Shown: piece after piece, positions 10,480 through 19,489 of the stretch
Numbering within the stretch: the stretch's first letter is position 1
How the letters are laid out: the number at the start of each line of letters is the position of its first letter
Assembly: GCA_903632075.3 (NCBI GenBank)
Contig: CAHIKZ030005493.1
Coordinates: 1,227,001-1,291,000, forward strand
Direction of reading: 5' to 3'
Source: Acanthosepion pharaonis
Lineage: Eukaryota; Mollusca; Cephalopoda; Sepiida; Sepiidae
DNA: 64,000 nt
Program-made: the position numbers and the translations under genes
The notes under the pieces: generated by a model
Databases searched by the model: none
What the model saw: the letters and a program-made list of their open reading frames with translations, nothing else
What the model was told of the DNA's origin: nothing

Positions 10480-11017
10480 ATTGATGGATATTTTTCGACT
10501 TATCAATCCTTTGCAGCTTATTTAAAGCCATAGAAAATATTGTATCATAATTCTATTTTGGGGATAATAATGACATATGGATACAATTTCTACTATTTAA
10601 CCCAAAGCGGGGTGTGAAAAAGAGGTGGATCCATAAGTTTCTGTTGTAACTAAGTCATCAAAAACAACACTAGAAAACCGGAATTGGTTTAACAACCAGT
10701 TTATTACCTTTTGGTAGAGGGAAATGTAATGTAGAATAGAAGTTAGGGAAGGGAATGTTTAGACGTGAATGACTAATTTCAGGAAAAGCTACTACTGCTA
10801 CTCCTCTTGATGTAGGAGTATTTTTTATGTCTTTCGTCCGTCGGCCGAGTCCAAACTTGTAGGGAAATATTCTCCCTCAAAACACTTTCCCAAGTGAATA
10901 TACTAACCCGACTCGGGGCTCCAATTAAAAATTACGAGCCATTATCCATAACACCATCTGCACATCCAACCCTGTAGCGCCTGGTATTTCCAAGCAGTCA
11001 CCCATCTAGGTTTCAAC
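10480..11017 (-). mobile_element. 5S-rRNA-derived composite SINE (minus), interrupted
   Basis: On the minus strand: the 3' part of a 5S rRNA-like sequence (ACCTAGATGGGTGACTGC, GGAAATACCAGGCGCTACAG; 10972-11011), then a tRNA-like segment (TTGGATGTGCAGATGGTG...), and at lower coordinates a tail (AGAGGTGG...AATCCTTTGCAGCTTATTTAAAGCC) shared with 30290-30460 and 57720-57860. About 200 bases of unrelated sequence (10640-10850) separate tail and head. The 5S part is truncated where it abuts the Penelope endonuclease fragment. Confidence 0.65.
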
Positions 11018-11292
11018 TGTTTTATGTATCCAGCTTCAAGGATTTTTAGTTTTTGTTTATTGTTTTCATGTTTAAGTATATTTGTGTTTTCAACAAGGAT
11101 TTTCCGGAATTGTGTACGCGGCCAGGCATGTTGTTTTAAATGCCTAAAAATGTTAGAGTTATCATTTAAATGTAGAGTCAACCGTCGTGAAAGCGAGTTT
11201 GTGGTGTGACCAACATAAATATTATTTAATCCATTGGAGATACAATCTCCCAAAGGACATTTGAATTTGTAAACTATGTTGGTTTTTGCAAA
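11018..11292 (-). pseudogene. Penelope-like element GIY-YIG endonuclease fragment
   Basis: The minus-strand reading is KTNIVYKFKCPLGDC, then NNIYVGHTTNSLSRRLTLHL, then HLKQH, then FRKILVENTNI, then KILEAGYIKQLKP. This matches the C-terminal GIY-YIG nuclease of Penelope-like elements: a Cys-containing lead-in, YVG as the YIG half, the RRLTLHL block with its conserved Arg, and the final EA-YIK--KP. It acts with the adjoining RT to nick target DNA. Only the nuclease remains. It is open for about 90 residues and then runs into a 5S-derived SINE, giving a chimeric C-terminus (RWVTAWKYQAL is translated 5S sequence). A (TA)n array cuts its 5' side. Confidence 0.85.
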
Positions 11293-11295
11293 TCA

Positions 11296-11296
<1 letters not shown>

Positions 11297-11356
<60 letters not shown>
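11297..11356. repeat. (TA)n microsatellite
   Basis: Thirty TA units, directly upstream of the minus-strand nuclease fragment. Confidence 0.95.
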
Positions 11357-11357
<1 letters not shown>

Positions 11358-11836
11358 TTTGTAAATAACCTCTCTCGAGTTGTTTGTAACACACTATTTA
11401 TCATCTCTCAGTTGCGTCTGTCTTTGGGCAGGGTGCTCTCAGGGGCGGCTCCGTCAAAAGACACAGTTACAACTGAGGAATTTTATATTGCGGGGTGTCG
11501 GAGGCCGCGCCCTCTCATTGCACCAGAGAGAGAGATGAGTGCACGCACTGAGGTCAGTGCAATCTACGGTTGCGGGAGCACGGAGAATTTTTGTTCCTTG
11601 CCCGGGTGTATTCACTCGGGCTACCCACATTAAACTGACCTTGTGTTACAACCTGACCCTGTGGTAGGGGTAAGTAAGTAAATACATACATATATATATA
11701 TATATGACCTCATATGGGGGTGTAGATCTATTTCAACCGTCGAGTCTTATTCATCCCCGGTGTATAGAGTGTGTTCGTGTCGAAATTAGAAATTTACCTT
11801 TGGCAACAATTGAAAAATTGATACAGAATTAATTCA
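11357..11836. other. GC-richer unclassified segment
   Basis: About 11400-11670 is distinctly GC-richer than its surroundings, with several short self-complementary strings such as GAGGTCAGTGCAATC. No tRNA, rRNA or snRNA consensus was recognised. It ends near a short (TA) run at 11692-11705. Confidence 0.4.
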
Positions 11837-11955
11837 AATTATTTACATTATTCGGACTATTATCCTCATCTTTGTTGCCATATTTATCACAACGTTTCGG
11901 CCGTTGTACGCTCCGGCCTTCTTCAGGTGCTTGGAAAAATATGGAGACAAATTGA

Positions 11956-12187
11956 AAAATCTTACCAGAAACTGGCCGAATATCGAACCATCTGACATTC
12001 CTACACCGATGCAGAGACCTACAACTCCTCAGGCTTGTCAATTCAAGGAGAGCTCGTCGGGTCGCAGAGAAAGCGGGACACGCCTTTGTCCGAGAGAGAA
12101 TTCAGTACAATCATTGGATGAAACATCGACTACATGCTCATATATCCCAGACGCTCGAGGATTTCTTCAACAGAATTACTAATGAAG
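11956..12187 (+). pseudogene. Penelope-like element, N-terminal coding remnant
   Basis: In frame 1, from AAA 11956 to the TGA at about 12205, the reading includes ISNHLTFLHRCRDL, SRRARRVAEKAGHAFVRERI and WMKHRLHAHISQTLEDFFNR. It is basic and helical, as in the region N-terminal to the Penelope RT core. It lies in a different frame from the RT that follows. The expected RT segment between this part and AMGSPLSP is missing, so the two parts were joined by an internal deletion near 12160-12190. Confidence 0.7.
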
Positions 12188-12895
12188 AAGACCAAAGAGG
12201 ATGAGAGCTTAGCAATGGGCTCGCCATTATCACCAGCAATGGCGAATATATACATGGAATACTTTGAGAAAATGGCATTAGAAACTATATCCCTAAAGCC
12301 AACTATATGGTTAAGGTATGTAGATAACACCTTCATACTCTGGCCACACCAGGAAGATGTTCAGATTCTACTGGACCATGTGAACTCAATAAGACCTTCG
12401 ATAGAGTTCACAATGGAGAAAAAGTGTAACAACACACTCCCATTCCTGGATGTTCTAATATCTCGAACAGAGCATGGGTTTAAGACATCCGTATACTGTA
12501 AACCGACATTCCCCGGACAGTACCTCAATTTCAACTCCAACCATCCATACAGCGTAAAGAAAGGGATTGTCTGTTGCTTACAACACCGAGCAAAAGTCAT
12601 AAGTGGCGACCCAGTGATGTTAGATAAAGAATTGGTCAGTATAAGTAGTACCCTACAACGTAACAACTATCCTGGGTACATGGCAGCAGCCCCCCAAAAC
12701 AGGGATAGGCGGGTACAAGATGAGGAGGACAACAACACTCAGAAAACAGTCTGCCTGCCTTATATGAAGGGGTTATCAGCGAAAATACAAAGGATCTGCG
12801 GCCCATATAACATCAGGACAACCTTCAAAAGCTTGACGACACTTCACAGATATCTCTCCCGAGTAGGGCCCCCCCATAGAGGAGAACATGACTAA
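12134..12895 (+). pseudogene. Penelope-like reverse transcriptase, palm-to-thumb half
   Basis: This 253-codon frame has the diagnostic Penelope RT series: LAMGSPLSPAMANIYME (residues 26-42), WLRYVDNTF (59-67), LPFLDVLI (102-109), VYCKPT (120-125) and GQYLNFNSNHP (128-138). The enzyme copies element RNA into DNA in the nucleus. The catalytic box should be YVDD; here the second Asp is Asn (AAC at 12326-12328), which should abolish polymerisation. The ATG at 12134 is not a natural start: the frame is entered from a deletion junction, and about the first 20 residues are probably out-of-frame sequence. The frame ends early because a 7-C run near 12869-12875 shifts it. With one C fewer it would continue into the nuclease. 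Confidence 0.9.
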
Positions 12896-13229
12896 AGACT
12901 GTGTGTACGCTATCCCGTGCAGCTGCGGAAAGAAATATAAAGGAGAGACAGGCCGCCCCCTGAAGGTAAGGCTTTAAGAACACCAGAAAGCTGTAACACG
13001 AGGGGAAGTAGAAAAATCAGGCGTGGCTGACCACATATGGAGAGAGAAGGGAGATCACCTCCCTCTGTGGGATCAGGTTGATATCATAGACAAGAAACAC
13101 CATTGGAAAATTCGTAAACTTAAGGAATCATCACATATGCTAGGCCACAAAAATCTCCTGAGCCGACCAAGCATAGAAATAAATACAATATGGGAACCAG
13201 TAATAAGGAGTGCCAGAGAAAAGCAATGA
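12888..13229 (+). pseudogene. Penelope-like GIY-YIG endonuclease domain
   Basis: Reading from 12888: MTKDCVYAIPCSCGKKYKGE, then TGRPLKVRL, a stop (TAA 12975-12977, one transition from CAA), then EHQKAV, VADHIWREKGDHLPLWDQ, HHWKIRKLKE and SIEINTIWEP, ending at TGA 13227-13229. CVYAIPCSC is the Cys-rich lead-in, YKG is the YIG half and GRPLKVRL holds the conserved Arg. The later Glu lies in SIEIN. The domain cuts target DNA for RT priming. It is one frame off the RT because of the poly-C indel. With one indel and one stop it is recently dead compared with the other fragments. Confidence 0.88.
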
Positions 13230-13528
13230 TAACAACAAAGTTGCGATATGAGCCCTGGTAAAAACATGAAATGGTAACAGCAAAATTGCAATATGAGCAC
13301 TGGTAAAAATGGTTGCTGAAGACATTAGGTTTATAATACCCAGAAATTCATACCCAGATGTCCTCAAGGACACATGGCACAGTGATCAAAGGCGTTGAAC
13401 TCACACTCCTTGGGTCCAGTGAAAGGACCCAAAGAGTGTGAGTTCAATACCCGGTTAAGGCAGTGGAGAACTTTCAGAGGGAAATTAGCAGGAGATAACT
13501 GATAACGTGGAACTTGAATTCTAACCAC
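13230..13528 (+). other. Penelope 3' region: tRNA-like head, hairpin and body B
   Basis: After the nuclease stop come two related lines (ATATGAGC(C/A)CTGGTAAAAA, repeated at about 13246 and 13292). Next is a tRNA-like stretch with a B-box-like GAGTTCAATACCCGG (13439-13453), and body B (AACTTTCAGAGGGAAATTAG...). A near-perfect 21-bp hairpin lies at 13397-13445. The same head-B-U order appears without coding sequence at 41962-42348 and 58355-58500. The head could therefore be a SINE inserted here or a true part of the Penelope 3' region. Confidence 0.65.
13397..13445 (+). other. 21-bp hairpin in the tRNA-like head
   Basis: GAACTCACACTCCTTGGGTCC (13397-13417) pairs with GGACCCAAAGAGTGTGAGTTC (13425-13445), with one mismatch and a 7-base loop. 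Confidence 0.85.
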
Positions 13529-13640
13529 CTGAAGAAGGCCGGAGCATACAACGGCCGAAACGATAAATATGGCGACAAGGATGAGGACAATAGTCTAAAT
13601 AATGTACATAATACCTCATCTCAGAAATATAGACAGACTC
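13529..13640 (+). ncRNA. Unit U with hammerhead-like ribozyme core
   Basis: CTGAAGA (13529-13535), one extra A, stem GGCC (13537-13540), a 12-base loop, GGCC (13553-13556), then GAAA (13557-13560). This follows the hammerhead layout CUGANGA-stem II-GAAA. Penelope-like elements are known to encode minimal type I hammerheads. The extra A before stem II, and a deletion just after GAAAC relative to other copies, make self-cleavage of this copy doubtful. The remainder is the ATGGCGACAAAGATGAGG...CAGAAATATAGACAGA tail. Confidence 0.5.
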
Positions 13641-14514
13641 AGATATTTCGATGTTTCAGTCAGGCGAAATACCCGAGTCAGTGGTTAGGGGAGGGTGAAA
13701 AGTATTAGCCTTAAAGGGAAGAGGTTTTATAATAAAATAAAATTATAAAATTAGCCTGGATATTAACCTTATGACATTAAAGTGGTGTTATATGAAGAAT
13801 GAGATGTTAAAATGAAACTAAAAGAGGGCTGAAAAGGCAGCTTTATAGAAAAGAAATTATATAAAAAATTAAGTACTACTTAAAAAATAAAAAACTATAT
13901 TTAAAAATGAGATATATTAAAAAAATGAATCATATTTAGATAATTTATATTAAATTTTAGGATATATTTAAAAAATTATATTAAATAATAAAAAAATTTA
14001 AGATAAACCAAATTATTCATTTTTAACTTTAAAGATAAGTTAAATAAAGTTACATTAAAAAAAAACAAAGCATACCAAGTTATATTAAAAAAATCAAACA
14101 AAAAAAACTAAAACTCATTAAAATATATATAGATAAAGAATTGTAATTGATAAAAGAAAAGATTCTTAGAATAATGGAAAATTATAAGATATAATTATTA
14201 TGGTGAAAAATGGAAATTAGAAATAGTTATGCATTCAACATTTGAAGAATTAAACATTTAAATATAAAATCTGTATTATAGAGGTTTAAATGTGCCTCTA
14301 CGTCAACATTTTAGGATTAATTGATTCTTTTGATTTAATAGTTTGCTTTGATTAGTGTATTTTATTATTCTAATTTTTTTTTCTTCTAAACACTTATCTC
14401 TACGACTATGAAGTGTATGAGCGAAAACTAATTTTTCCAGTTTATCTGTGGGTTTAGACCTTTCCCTTCAATTCCCAAATTTTTGGAAAGATCTGTCTGA
14501 TATTTTAATTTAGA
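13641..14514. other. Very AT-rich, no recognised feature
   Basis: A-rich plus strand with almost no open frame. Confidence 0.5.
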
Positions 14515-14515
14515 G

Positions 14516-14597
<82 letters not shown>
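14515..14597. repeat. (TA)n microsatellite
   Basis: TA array with a single TTTATA interruption near 14570. Confidence 0.95.
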
Positions 14598-14600
<3 letters not shown>

Positions 14601-14645
14601 CATTCAGACAGACTGTTTCTGCTGTATCACTATATGGCTAGACAT
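14598..14645 (-). mobile_element. SINE family 2, 3'-end fragment next to (TA)n
   Basis: TCATTCAGACAGACTGTTTC-TGCTGTATCAC matches 27627-27660, 49696-49725 and 50950-50985. All four copies directly abut a TA array. Confidence 0.65.
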
Positions 14646-15138
14646 GTTTCTTTATTTTTTGAACGAAAACATTTTATTCCGTATATAAAAATGGTTATAA
14701 AATGCTTCTCGTGTTGAATTCATTTATTTTGAAAGTTTTAAACCACGTTCCAAGTTTGTAGTCTTCATTTGCGACAAGTTGTAATCTTACCGCTTCGATT
14801 ATTTATAAATTACTTCGAGTAGTAGCTTACTTTCCATGAAAACAGTTAAATTCTGATTTTTCTCAGGGTTGATATGCTCACAAACAGTTTATTACTTACC
14901 AAAATTCAATTTTGAATAAAACTTGTATGCTGCCCACATAAACCAAATATCTTCGACAGGATTCAATTCTAGTGAACATACCAAAACATTTAAGTATTCA
15001 AACGTTGCAAGAGCATTTTTTTTATTATTTCTAATATTTTAATAATTGTAATAATTTAATTTGGAGGAAAGTTTGGAATTTTGTACATTGTTTGGTTTAT
15101 AACTATAACAATTTATTAAATATAGCTTACATGTCGCA
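14646..15138. other. No recognised feature
   Basis: AT-rich non-coding sequence. Confidence 0.4.
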
Positions 15139-15139
15139 T

Positions 15140-15362
15140 GGCGTACCCAGTGAGGATCGAACTCACTATTCAATCGTAACTGATCTAGCGAGACAAGCAT
15201 GCTAAATTTTACACCACGGCAAAATGTTTTCGGCTTTTAATTGCAGTGATTTACTAAGCGTAGCGTAGATGTGTATGGGACACCTATTGTGGATCGTGCT
15301 CACTAATCAGTTGTAATTGATCCAGGGAGACAAGCTTACTAACCATTATACCGCATCAAAGT
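15140..15362 (-). mobile_element. Two tRNA-like SINE heads in tandem (minus)
   Basis: On the minus strand each unit reads like a diverged tRNA: an A-box-like TGGTTAGTAAGCTTGTCTC and a B-box-like GAGTTCGATCCTCACTGG. Unit 1 is 15140-15222 and unit 2 is 15272-15358, about 135 bases apart. Further copies lie at 25714-25804, 30004-30085 and 30685-30745. No CCA end or intact cloverleaf is seen, so these are SINE-type sequences, not tRNA genes. Confidence 0.65.
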
Positions 15363-15489
15363 GTCCTCGGCCTGTAACTGTATGATTGATTTTTTTTTAA
15401 TAATCATGTATTTTATTGGTTGAATAATTACTAAGGGATTAAGAAGCAAATTTTTTGAATCTATGACCAAAACACAGAGGATAAAACCC

Positions 15490-17362
15490 CGGCCTCTTAC
15501 CGCAAAAATGAACAAAATCAACGCCATATCTCTGAACACAACAGGCATCTCTTTGTGTCTTCTCGTAATAATTGCAAACTTCTTCTCAAGGAGAGTAAGT
15601 CGTTGTTCGCTGATAGGACAAAGCACCGTATAGCCTCTCACAAATTTGGGCATTTGAAACGAGTGGCGGCCCTGTAAGAACGTGTTAAAATGCTGTTTTC
15701 AGTGAATTTGATGCTAATAACGTAAAATGATTTGCTCGTAACTTCTTTTTCAATTTTACTCTCGACTCGGGTGTGCCATTATTTAACTTACTTAGAAGTG
15801 AGTTTCTACTGTGTGATATTCATATAAATTTGTCTATAGTTTCTGCTATCATCTTTAAATTTGATCCCTGCATAGCATATCCATTTGATGGTATCCCTTC
15901 AATATTCCTTAAGAAATTTGCCCTTGAACTAGCCTATGTTTTCTCCAATCGCTATAATAGATGCTTGGCTGTTTCTTGCTTTCCGACCTGTTGGAAATAC
16001 CATTCTGTTTGTAGGAAATCTGACCACTCGTCTGGTCTTTCGAAATATCAACTATTAATTTTTTATCTCTTTTTGACAAGATAATGTTTCTTTTTATGTG
16101 CCGTGTCCCTTCAGTACGCAGGCGATCATGGCTCTCCACTTCTGCCTATCCCTTGTAGCTCTCAATAAGTTTCGTCCCTTTGCCAACTCCCCCAGACAAC
16201 GTTCTGTAATCCACTTGCTTAAGTCCACCAAGTATGTCATGCGTTGCTTTCCCTTGTCTCTTTTTCCTTCTAGTCAACCTGTGAGTATCAGATTCTCCAG
16301 GCCCTCCTTTCGTGTCCCAGAAATTTCATCTGTCTCTTCCTGATATTAAGTCAACGGCCAGCTAACTAGAAGTGGCGTCTCCATAAACCACCGTGGAGAA
16401 TTTAACGGGAAACCACTCCACTATGGATCCCAGGATATATCATGTCTAACAACACACAATATATGAAACCTAACGGCATTAAGGAGTTTAAGTCTTTAGC
16501 AAAGCACTAGCGAGCTCTAGTCAAGTCTGAATTGGTTTAACATCTCACCTTACAGTGCCTTCTTTCAAACACACAATATGGCTTTGTATTTTCTAGTTCA
16601 ACCGCCGAGGTATTAACTATAATTGCTGAAAGAATTTGTCAAGATTAAAATAACAATAGAAAAGCTTAGGATGTTGTTTTTGATATCTGGAAGGCGTTTG
16701 ACAGGGTTCTACACACTGGTCGACAGTAACTCATTGCGCTCTTTTGGTTGCACGTTCTCCAATAACATGAAATGGTAAGATTATATTGAATCAATTTCTA
16801 AAGTCTTCTGCTAGGAAAAAAAGTTCAATATATACCTGATTATTTTTTCGGCAGAATCTATCTTACACAATTATAAGTCTGCCATTTATCCGAGCATCGA
16901 ATATTACTGCCACATCTGATCTGGTGCTGCTGCTACATATCGAGAGACAAAATCGAAAGAACAATCTGCAAGGTTATCGGTTCTGACATGACAACTCGGT
17001 TTCACACCGGTAGAGCGGAGGTTCACTGTATCTTTTCTACAAATGTTTTCACGGTAATTATTCTGAGGAGCTTTCCTCTTTGATACCTCAACTTAACAAA
17101 TTTAAGCGCAGTACTAGATGGGCAGTTAGGTCTCATTATTTTACTGTCGGCATTGATAGTTGTAACTGTATTTTGTACACTAATAGTTTCTTCTCTCGCA
17201 CATCCCGTTTGTAGAACTCTCTTCCGGCTTCCTGGTTTCATGTCAGCAAAGATCTTCAAAAAAATTAAATCTTCTGTCAACTTGAATCCTGTTCTTTTGT
17301 TGTCCTCTCTGTCTCTTTCACCCTCAGTAACCCCTTGCATCGTAATGGATTCTATCGTCTCG
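15490..17362 (+). pseudogene. Jockey-like LINE, EN-RT linker to 3' end, copy 2
   Basis: In order, split over frames: NRHLFVSSRNNCKLLLKES (about 15540-15600), a DIHINLSIVSAII...PFDGIPS region (about 15815-15905), RYNRCLAVSCFPTCW, TQYGFVFSSSTAEVLTIIAE (about 16575-16635), FDIWKAFDRVLHTG (16680-16720), and the C-terminal tail from NNMKW-DYIESIS (about 16765) to about 17360. The block carrying the catalytic YADD is deleted between HTG and NNMKW. An antisense RTE fragment at about 16092-16345 and about 190 further bases split the RT. Dead copy; the order and 3' tail agree with copy 3 at 38650-40970. Confidence 0.85.
16092..16345 (-). pseudogene. RTE-like LINE C-terminal fragment nested in jockey copy 2
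   Basis: The minus strand carries the RTE-type tail (GTRKEGLENLILTG-like, then ...MTYLVDLSK, then RDRQKWRAMIACVLKG-like). It is most easily seen by comparison with the plus-strand copy at 22130-22400. It interrupts the jockey RT between GLSKYQL and the TQYGF segment. Confidence 0.75.
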
Positions 17363-17709
17363 TTTGGGGTGAAGTGGAAAAATTATTATCATATGCTGGA
17401 GAGTTCCGATGCTTGGCAAAAAGAAGTGTCTGCAGGAAGATCTTACATTTATCTTTTTACTAAATGTACGCACGATACAAGGCCCAAGAGCGACTCAAGG
17501 TAGAGCGTTAGTAAATGAAGTTATTGCATGGATGTAGGAAGGGGAATTAAATCTACATATTTGGCAATGTGAGAGAGTGTGTAACATAATTTTCATAAAG
17601 ATCAGAAAGAACTGAATGTGAATAAACATTAGATATTTTAAATTGATTTGAGAAAAAGGCATTACATCATCTCAACCTTAAAAAGGTAAGAGAATGGATG
17701 AGAGAAAGA

Positions 17710-17710
<1 letters not shown>
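17363..17710. other. No recognised feature
   Basis: Non-coding sequence after the LINE 3' end. Confidence 0.4.

Positions 17711-17760
<50 letters not shown>
17711..17760. repeat. (TA)n microsatellite
   Basis: Uninterrupted TA array. Confidence 0.95.
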
Positions 17761-17762
<2 letters not shown>

Positions 17763-17944
17763 TCAAGGTCTGTGCCTCCTCCCCCAATACTAGGTATAAT
17801 TGGAAGAAATATTAAAATAAACCCTCTAAACTCGACCATGTCTCTCACACTACTCCTCGCTACCCTCTCTGTTAAATTACATAAACTTAATACTACCCGT
17901 CAAAAGTGTGAATTTTCATTTTTATCTTTCGTTTCATTGTTTGG

Positions 17945-17953
17945 AATATATAT

Positions 17954-18010
<57 letters not shown>
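17945..18010. repeat. (TA)n microsatellite
   Basis: TA array with a short CATACATACATA section; 185 bases from the previous array. Confidence 0.95.
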
Positions 18011-18012
<2 letters not shown>

Positions 18013-18375
18013 GGTGGTACTCGTTTGTAAAAACCCTGGACCCAATGAAAAGAACCCCCAAAACGATTAAAAGGCAACTATGTAAAGTCCTGAATACACG
18101 AAGTAGAGCAAAACCTAAAGTCAGAGATTCTTAGTAGGTATAGACATAGGAAACACTATTTATTAGAATAGGTTTTTATTTTGTTGAATAAACTACGTAA
18201 CCCCTACTCCCTGTTGTTTGACTTTATTTTCTTCTTTTTTTTTGTCACGTGGTCATGTTTGTTTTGGGGTTTAGCTATGAATTCTGTTCCATAATTTTCC
18301 TTTTCAGCCGGCATCGCCCTGACGATCCGTTTAGGTGAAAACTAGGTAGGTTTGCTCGGCTTCTTTGGAGTACCT
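18011..18375 (+). other. Non-coding stretch ending in a hammerhead-like motif
   Basis: The string GCCCTGACGATCCGTTTAGG followed by TGAAAAC (about 18314-18340) fits CUGANGA, a short UCC/GG(U) stem with GUUUA loop, then GAAA. It resembles a different Penelope end from unit U. The rest of the stretch shows nothing recognisable. Confidence 0.4.
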
Positions 18376-18379
18376 TACA

Positions 18380-18389
18380 TATATATATG

Positions 18390-18446
<57 letters not shown>
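18380..18446. repeat. (TA)n-(TG)n compound microsatellite
   Basis: TATATGTATATA followed by TA and then about 18 GT units. Confidence 0.95.
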
Positions 18447-18448
<2 letters not shown>

Positions 18449-18888
18449 CTCCAAAGATTCGATAAAAAAATGAGAATACACGATGAAAAATGTCGCAAAC
18501 TTAATTTTTTTCGGATTTTAATGAAACTTTCAGGACTTATTCACAAACACATGATTTTTTTTTTAAATTTTATATTTTTTTAAAAAATGTTTCATTTTTA
18601 GAACATCTTTGTAAAAATGGAACACCACCACTAGAAATTTTTCATACAGCAAGGGCAGACTATCACTGTTGTTTCGTCCGTGTGTTGTTTGATTTATTGA
18701 AATTGTCATCTTTGATAATGGCTTATGTAAGCCGAAAGCTTAGATTGGATTTAAACATGTATCAATATGGTGATTTCCTTTCGTCTTTCAATGATAATGT
18801 CATTAAGCTTATCAGTCAATATAAAAGGAACTTATTTAAAATAAATAGACAAAACTTGTCTATATTATTTAATGAAACATGCATTAAT

Positions 18889-18890
<2 letters not shown>
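18447..18890 (+). other. Non-coding with a Penelope-type end motif at 18705-18745
   Basis: TTTGATAATGGCTTATGTAA followed by GCCGAAAGCTTAG forms a GGCTTA/TAAGCC stem next to GAAA, like a hammerhead-type Penelope end. The CTGATGA half is degraded to TTTGATAAT. After it, an open reading (NMYQYGDFLSSFN...) runs into a TA array. Confidence 0.45.
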
Positions 18891-18929
<39 letters not shown>

Positions 18930-18957
18930 TATATATATATATGTATATATATATATT
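18891..18957. repeat. (TA)n microsatellite
   Basis: TA arrays with ATTAATAA interruptions. Confidence 0.9.
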
Positions 18958-19155
18958 ATTTTCTTAGTAATTTTCCCCTTTACCTTACCAGTTTGTCCAT
19001 GTTTTGACAAAAGCTACTCGTCAAGTAGATTAATTTGTGTTTCTTTTTGCTCTTTTTTACTTTCGGTATATCCTGTTAGTCAAATTATCTCTTTCCTCAA
19101 TATCTGTCCCAGAAATTTAAGTTCTCCTTCTGATTGTAAGTATACGTTTCATTAA
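18958..19155 (-). pseudogene. RTE-like LINE C-terminal fragment
   Basis: The minus strand reads LKFLGQILRKE, then LTGY-ESKKEQKE, which matches the LKFLGH-(I/L)RKEGLENL signature of the RTE-like family. Frameshifted and truncated. Confidence 0.65.
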
Positions 19156-19489
19156 AGTTTAAGTTCGTCTTCTCGTTAAAACTACAGTGTATAGTAACAA
19201 ATGGCGGAATTGTGAAGTCGCATCAGAATAACGAAATATGCCTTTCTGAAGAAAATAACAATAGACACACGAAAAGCTGGCAATGTTACGCTTGCGGGAA
19301 ACGGGTTGTGAGGTGGGAAACAACTCGCCACCCACGAGCCTGCGTATTTATCTATAAAACTGGTTTTATTTCTGTCGCCAGGGCAATAAAACGAACGAAG
19401 ACATTTCTTGATGTGTGCGGTCCTATAAAATGCTTTTTGATTGACATTTGATTTCGTGAAAACAGATGCATGTGTCAAATCCATTTATT
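19156..19489. other. No recognised feature
   Basis: Sequence of moderate GC. The 100-codon minus frame at 19182-19484 has no recognised domain. Confidence 0.4.

Larger units (their letters stand above)
11837..13640 (+). mobile_element. Penelope-like retroelement, internally deleted coding copy
   Basis: Best-preserved element of the window. From left to right: terminal unit U in minus orientation (11837-11926), an N-terminal coding remnant (11956-12187), the RT C-terminal half (about 12160-12890), a GIY-YIG endonuclease (12888-13229), a 3' region with a tRNA-like head and hairpin (about 13360-13455), body B, and a plus-strand unit U (13529-13640). The inverted flanking U units match those of the 308-bp insert at 4644-4951, which marks that insert as a deletion derivative of this type. 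Penelope elements combine a telomerase-related RT with GIY-YIG and often carry complex or inverted termini. Confidence 0.85.

Noticed and set aside
12134..12182. ATG at 12134 as the true start of the Penelope reverse transcriptase
   Set aside because: The N-terminal coding remnant reads through here in a different frame and the RT fingers are missing; the ATG is incidental to a deletion junction.
15140..15362. Functional tRNA genes
   Set aside because: B-box-like words are present, but cloverleaf stems are not intact, the two units and other copies differ as dispersed repeats do, and they share non-tRNA flanks.
17694..18011. Frames with long (Tyr-Ile)n or (His-Thr)n runs here and at many other loci
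   Set aside because: Translations of (TA)n and (CA)n microsatellites.
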